From NCBI RefSeq assembly GCF_947623445.1, contig NC_135244.1, forward strand, positions 21,638,860 to 21,702,859: DNA of 64,000 bases, read 5' to 3'. The translations under genes were made by a program, and so were the position numbers. The DNA comes from Clavelina lepadiformis. Lineage: Eukaryota > Chordata > Ascidiacea > Aplousobranchia > Clavelinidae. Shown here piece by piece: positions 61,468 to 64,000 of the stretch (position 1 is its first letter; each line of letters starts with the position of its first letter). The notes under the pieces are model-generated. The model saw nothing but the letters and a program-made list of their open reading frames with translations, did no database searches and was not told the DNA's origin.

Positions 61468-64000
61468 CTAAACAAGGAAGATGCTTGATTATTTTTATCA
61501 CTTGTGTTGGGGGCAGGTGCTACGAGAGTTATAGCGCGGTGAGTTTCTCTTATGGAGGTTAGCTCCGCGCATGCCCTGAAACGAAATTTTTTGTTCTATT
61601 TATAAAGACCTGGGTGTCACGAACGAGTGAAAAATTGATGGAACGCAACTGAACCTTGTCTATTCAACTAACGCAAACACTATGGGAAATTCCCGCTTTC
61701 GAGAATGGCAGTTTTAGTAAATTGCGGAAGACGGGATGAATCATCGGCCGTTATATCAAAGCTCTTTCAAATGAATCATCACGTGAATGCGTTTAGGTCG
61801 TAAAACGAGAAAATGGTCAAATAGTGTTATCAATGTGAGTGATAAAGATATATTATATAAACCGTTGGGAGAAAAGTGAAGGTTATAAAATTGACTGCCA
61901 CTATTTCACAAGAAAAAAATCGTGCGTTCGAAGCTATTTTTCACAGTATCTCATTAACCTAGCTTAAATGCTATAGCATAGCAACTTGAATCTAACTTAA
62001 ACCTACCTTTTAATCTTAATCCAACTCCAATAAAACTTTAAATAACTAAAATAAACTTTTTGGATAACCATTCTCCCAACACTACAGCCTATCTTGTACT
62101 ATGGGTGGCGTGACTTGAATATAGTGAAATAGTCACTTGGTAAACAATACTGTCCCTTATTGTTCAGGTTTGGCCCCAAATCTCGGCAAATGCTATTTGA
62201 CATTTTCATAAAATTCATCATGAACTCGAAATGTCTTGACAAGAAAAATTCCCTCCCAATTAGCCACAAACAAGCCGAAGGGCCAAGTTTGGGGAAAGCA
62301 GGAATAGGACGTTGTCTCATTTGCAAGCGCGCCACGCACAGCGTAAAGGTCATTTCGAACTCAAGACACGCGGGTGATACAATTAACGCCAGAAAAACCT
62401 CATCGGAAGAGACTGAATACAGTAAAGCCACGAAATGTTTCTCGTACTGTACTACTAACACGGTAACTTGAACGACATACAATACAGGAGGTGATACACA
62501 CTAATCTGCAAGTATTGCGCTATGTTACACTTAAAAACTTTTTCAGGTTGTTAGTCGTGTGGGATTTAAATGCGAAATGGGTAAAATTGTATGACTATGT
62601 TCAAAAATTAGGAATAACTCCAATTTCGTTGATGTCTGAAATTAAAATGGTTAATTTGGACTCATCTTAATCATATCTGGTTTAAAACAAGTTTAAATCT
62701 TGATAAATTTGGGAAATTCCGTGGGAAACTTTTACTTTAAAATCTCTGCCTTAACTTGGTACTATGAGGCCGAGTTGCTAGAATCATTTAGTCCACCGTT
62801 TCTCATAAAAAATTGTGTGCGTGGACGTGGTAAAAACAATACCGGGGGCGGTAGAAACGTTCCCAAAATAAAACTGAAAAAAAAACAGATGTAAGATAGA
62901 AGACCGATACTAAAAACGTTTCGCAAATTTTATGCTCAAAATAAGGTATCATTTCGTACAACGAAAGCATCATGAAAAACAGCAAATACAGTAGACTTGC
63001 AAAGAGGCCCTATCAAAATCATTAGGTAACCACCAGTCAGTTCCACTTGACTTGCATGAATTAAAATAGGATGGAGGGATGTCATAATTTGGCAAGAGGT
63101 AGTGATATTTATTCCTTGACTGAAACAAAAGTCTTGTCAAGAAGTTACTCAACCGGTCACTAATCCCCAAGAAGTTTAAGCCCTTAGGATGAAATGTGAT
63201 AGCTTATTGTACGCAATCGCCGGTGTGAATGGACAAGGAAATTTTAAACAAACACAAGGTTGTATTGTATCATAAACAAAAATAGACACGACAATGTTTC
63301 CGATTAAGCCCTAAATAGACAAGACGAGTTTTGTAGTAGCTGACTTAACAAGAGCTTCATTCAAGGCCAAAGTACCGCGGGTTTGAAACATTTCGAACAC
63401 AACACCATTGTTACGTCATTCACCGCAATTGTGATGCTAAAAACGGGTGTTGACGGCTGAAAATAGACCGTGAGTCTCTCATCTATGGCAACTTGGCCTT
63501 AATACCTATTAGGTAGGAAACTTGAGGCATTTCGCCTACAATAGAGAAAGGAGAGAGATAAGCTTCACGTCACACTTCATCGCAGACACGTGATTTAAAT
63601 AAAAAAAACAAACAGCCGTGAAAGAGAGACAACAAACAAAGTCTCTTCTCTGTAGGTGAGTTGACGGTCTGGCGATTGTAAATGTAATTATGGCGTAACA
63701 ATTGTCACAACAATAGACAGGCCTCATACGAATGCAGGAGTCAAAGTGAAACAAAGCTATTGTGAAGCTATTTCTTCTGACCCTTAACAAACAATGCCTT
63801 CATTTTCCCACGAAACTCACAAACGTTTACATTCTAAAACTTCGTGAGTTTATCTAAGACAAGCGCCGTATTATTTTGAAAAGTTTGCTTTTCGTTATAG
63901 TACTGCGCGTAAATATTGGACAGTGCAAACAGCTATTTTTCAACTTTGTTAAAATCAATTTTTAAGTTTTAACAAGAAAAGATGGAATTGAATAATGAAG
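61468..64000. other. Probable long intron of the MKK3/6 gene
   Basis: No kinase exon (HRDVKPSN, VAVK or glycine-loop motif) is visible on the minus strand here. The largest frames (62099-62482 on -, 62160-62471 on +, 63536-63790 on -) lack family features. It may also hold regulatory sequence. Confidence 0.5.

Noticed and set aside
62099-62482. 127-codon minus-strand frame upstream of the MKK3/6 exons
   Set aside because: It has no kinase or other domain features and overlaps an opposite frame of similar length; it is probably intron.
1-64000. tRNA, rRNA and CRISPR features
   Set aside because: No TTCGAATC-type arm with a matching acceptor, no rRNA-like stretch and no spaced direct repeats were seen. 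The tandem arrays present are AT-rich minisatellites without spacers.

Overview
The window is metazoan nuclear DNA: AT-rich, with small genes split by short GT-AG introns, host kinases, a kinetochore gene, and vertebrate-like integrin, trefoil and SLC22 families. An integrin alpha chain carrying an inserted I domain, together with the compact gene style, points to a tunicate, most likely an ascidian such as Ciona. Species is an inference. I saw no rRNA, tRNA or CRISPR array. Exon models below were built by hand from splice consensus and reading phase; nearly all close in frame.

Layout. 64-1232 (-): a small RIPK/TKL-like protein kinase. 2872-5090 (+): a type II membrane protein with two sushi domains and a cysteine-rich tail, with an in-frame TGA where a sushi tryptophan is expected. 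7004-10922 (+): Zwilch, the RZZ kinetochore subunit. 11697-14661 (-): a short integrin-alpha-like gene that stops right after its I domain, its stop codon overlapping a poly(A) signal. 15338-16098 (-): a possible small unknown gene. 17377-18717 (+): a secreted protein with four trefoil domains. 20798-22262 (+): a decayed trefoil paralog split by a solo LTR.

22446-58215 is a recent segmental-duplication field. It holds four intact SLC22-type transporter genes, each of 12 exons and 549 codons: three in tandem on + (24654, 35079, 44298) and one inverted (57913 to 52532). Between the third and fourth lies a six-trefoil secreted protein (49276-51370), convergent with the inverted transporter. Downstream of transporters A and B lie antisense relics of this trefoil gene (start of exon 4 joined to exon 7). 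They suggest that the array arose by copying the convergent transporter/trefoil neighbourhood. The right end carries the last two exons of a MAP2K3/6 (MKK3/6) kinase on -, whose 5' exons lie outside the window.

Young non-autonomous hAT-like elements with perfect 8-bp target duplications sit in the integrin intron and in duplication unit A. For two of them the paralogous unit B shows the empty site. The two intact trefoil genes are built from a repeated two-exon, two-domain module in which odd and even domains have different cysteine patterns.
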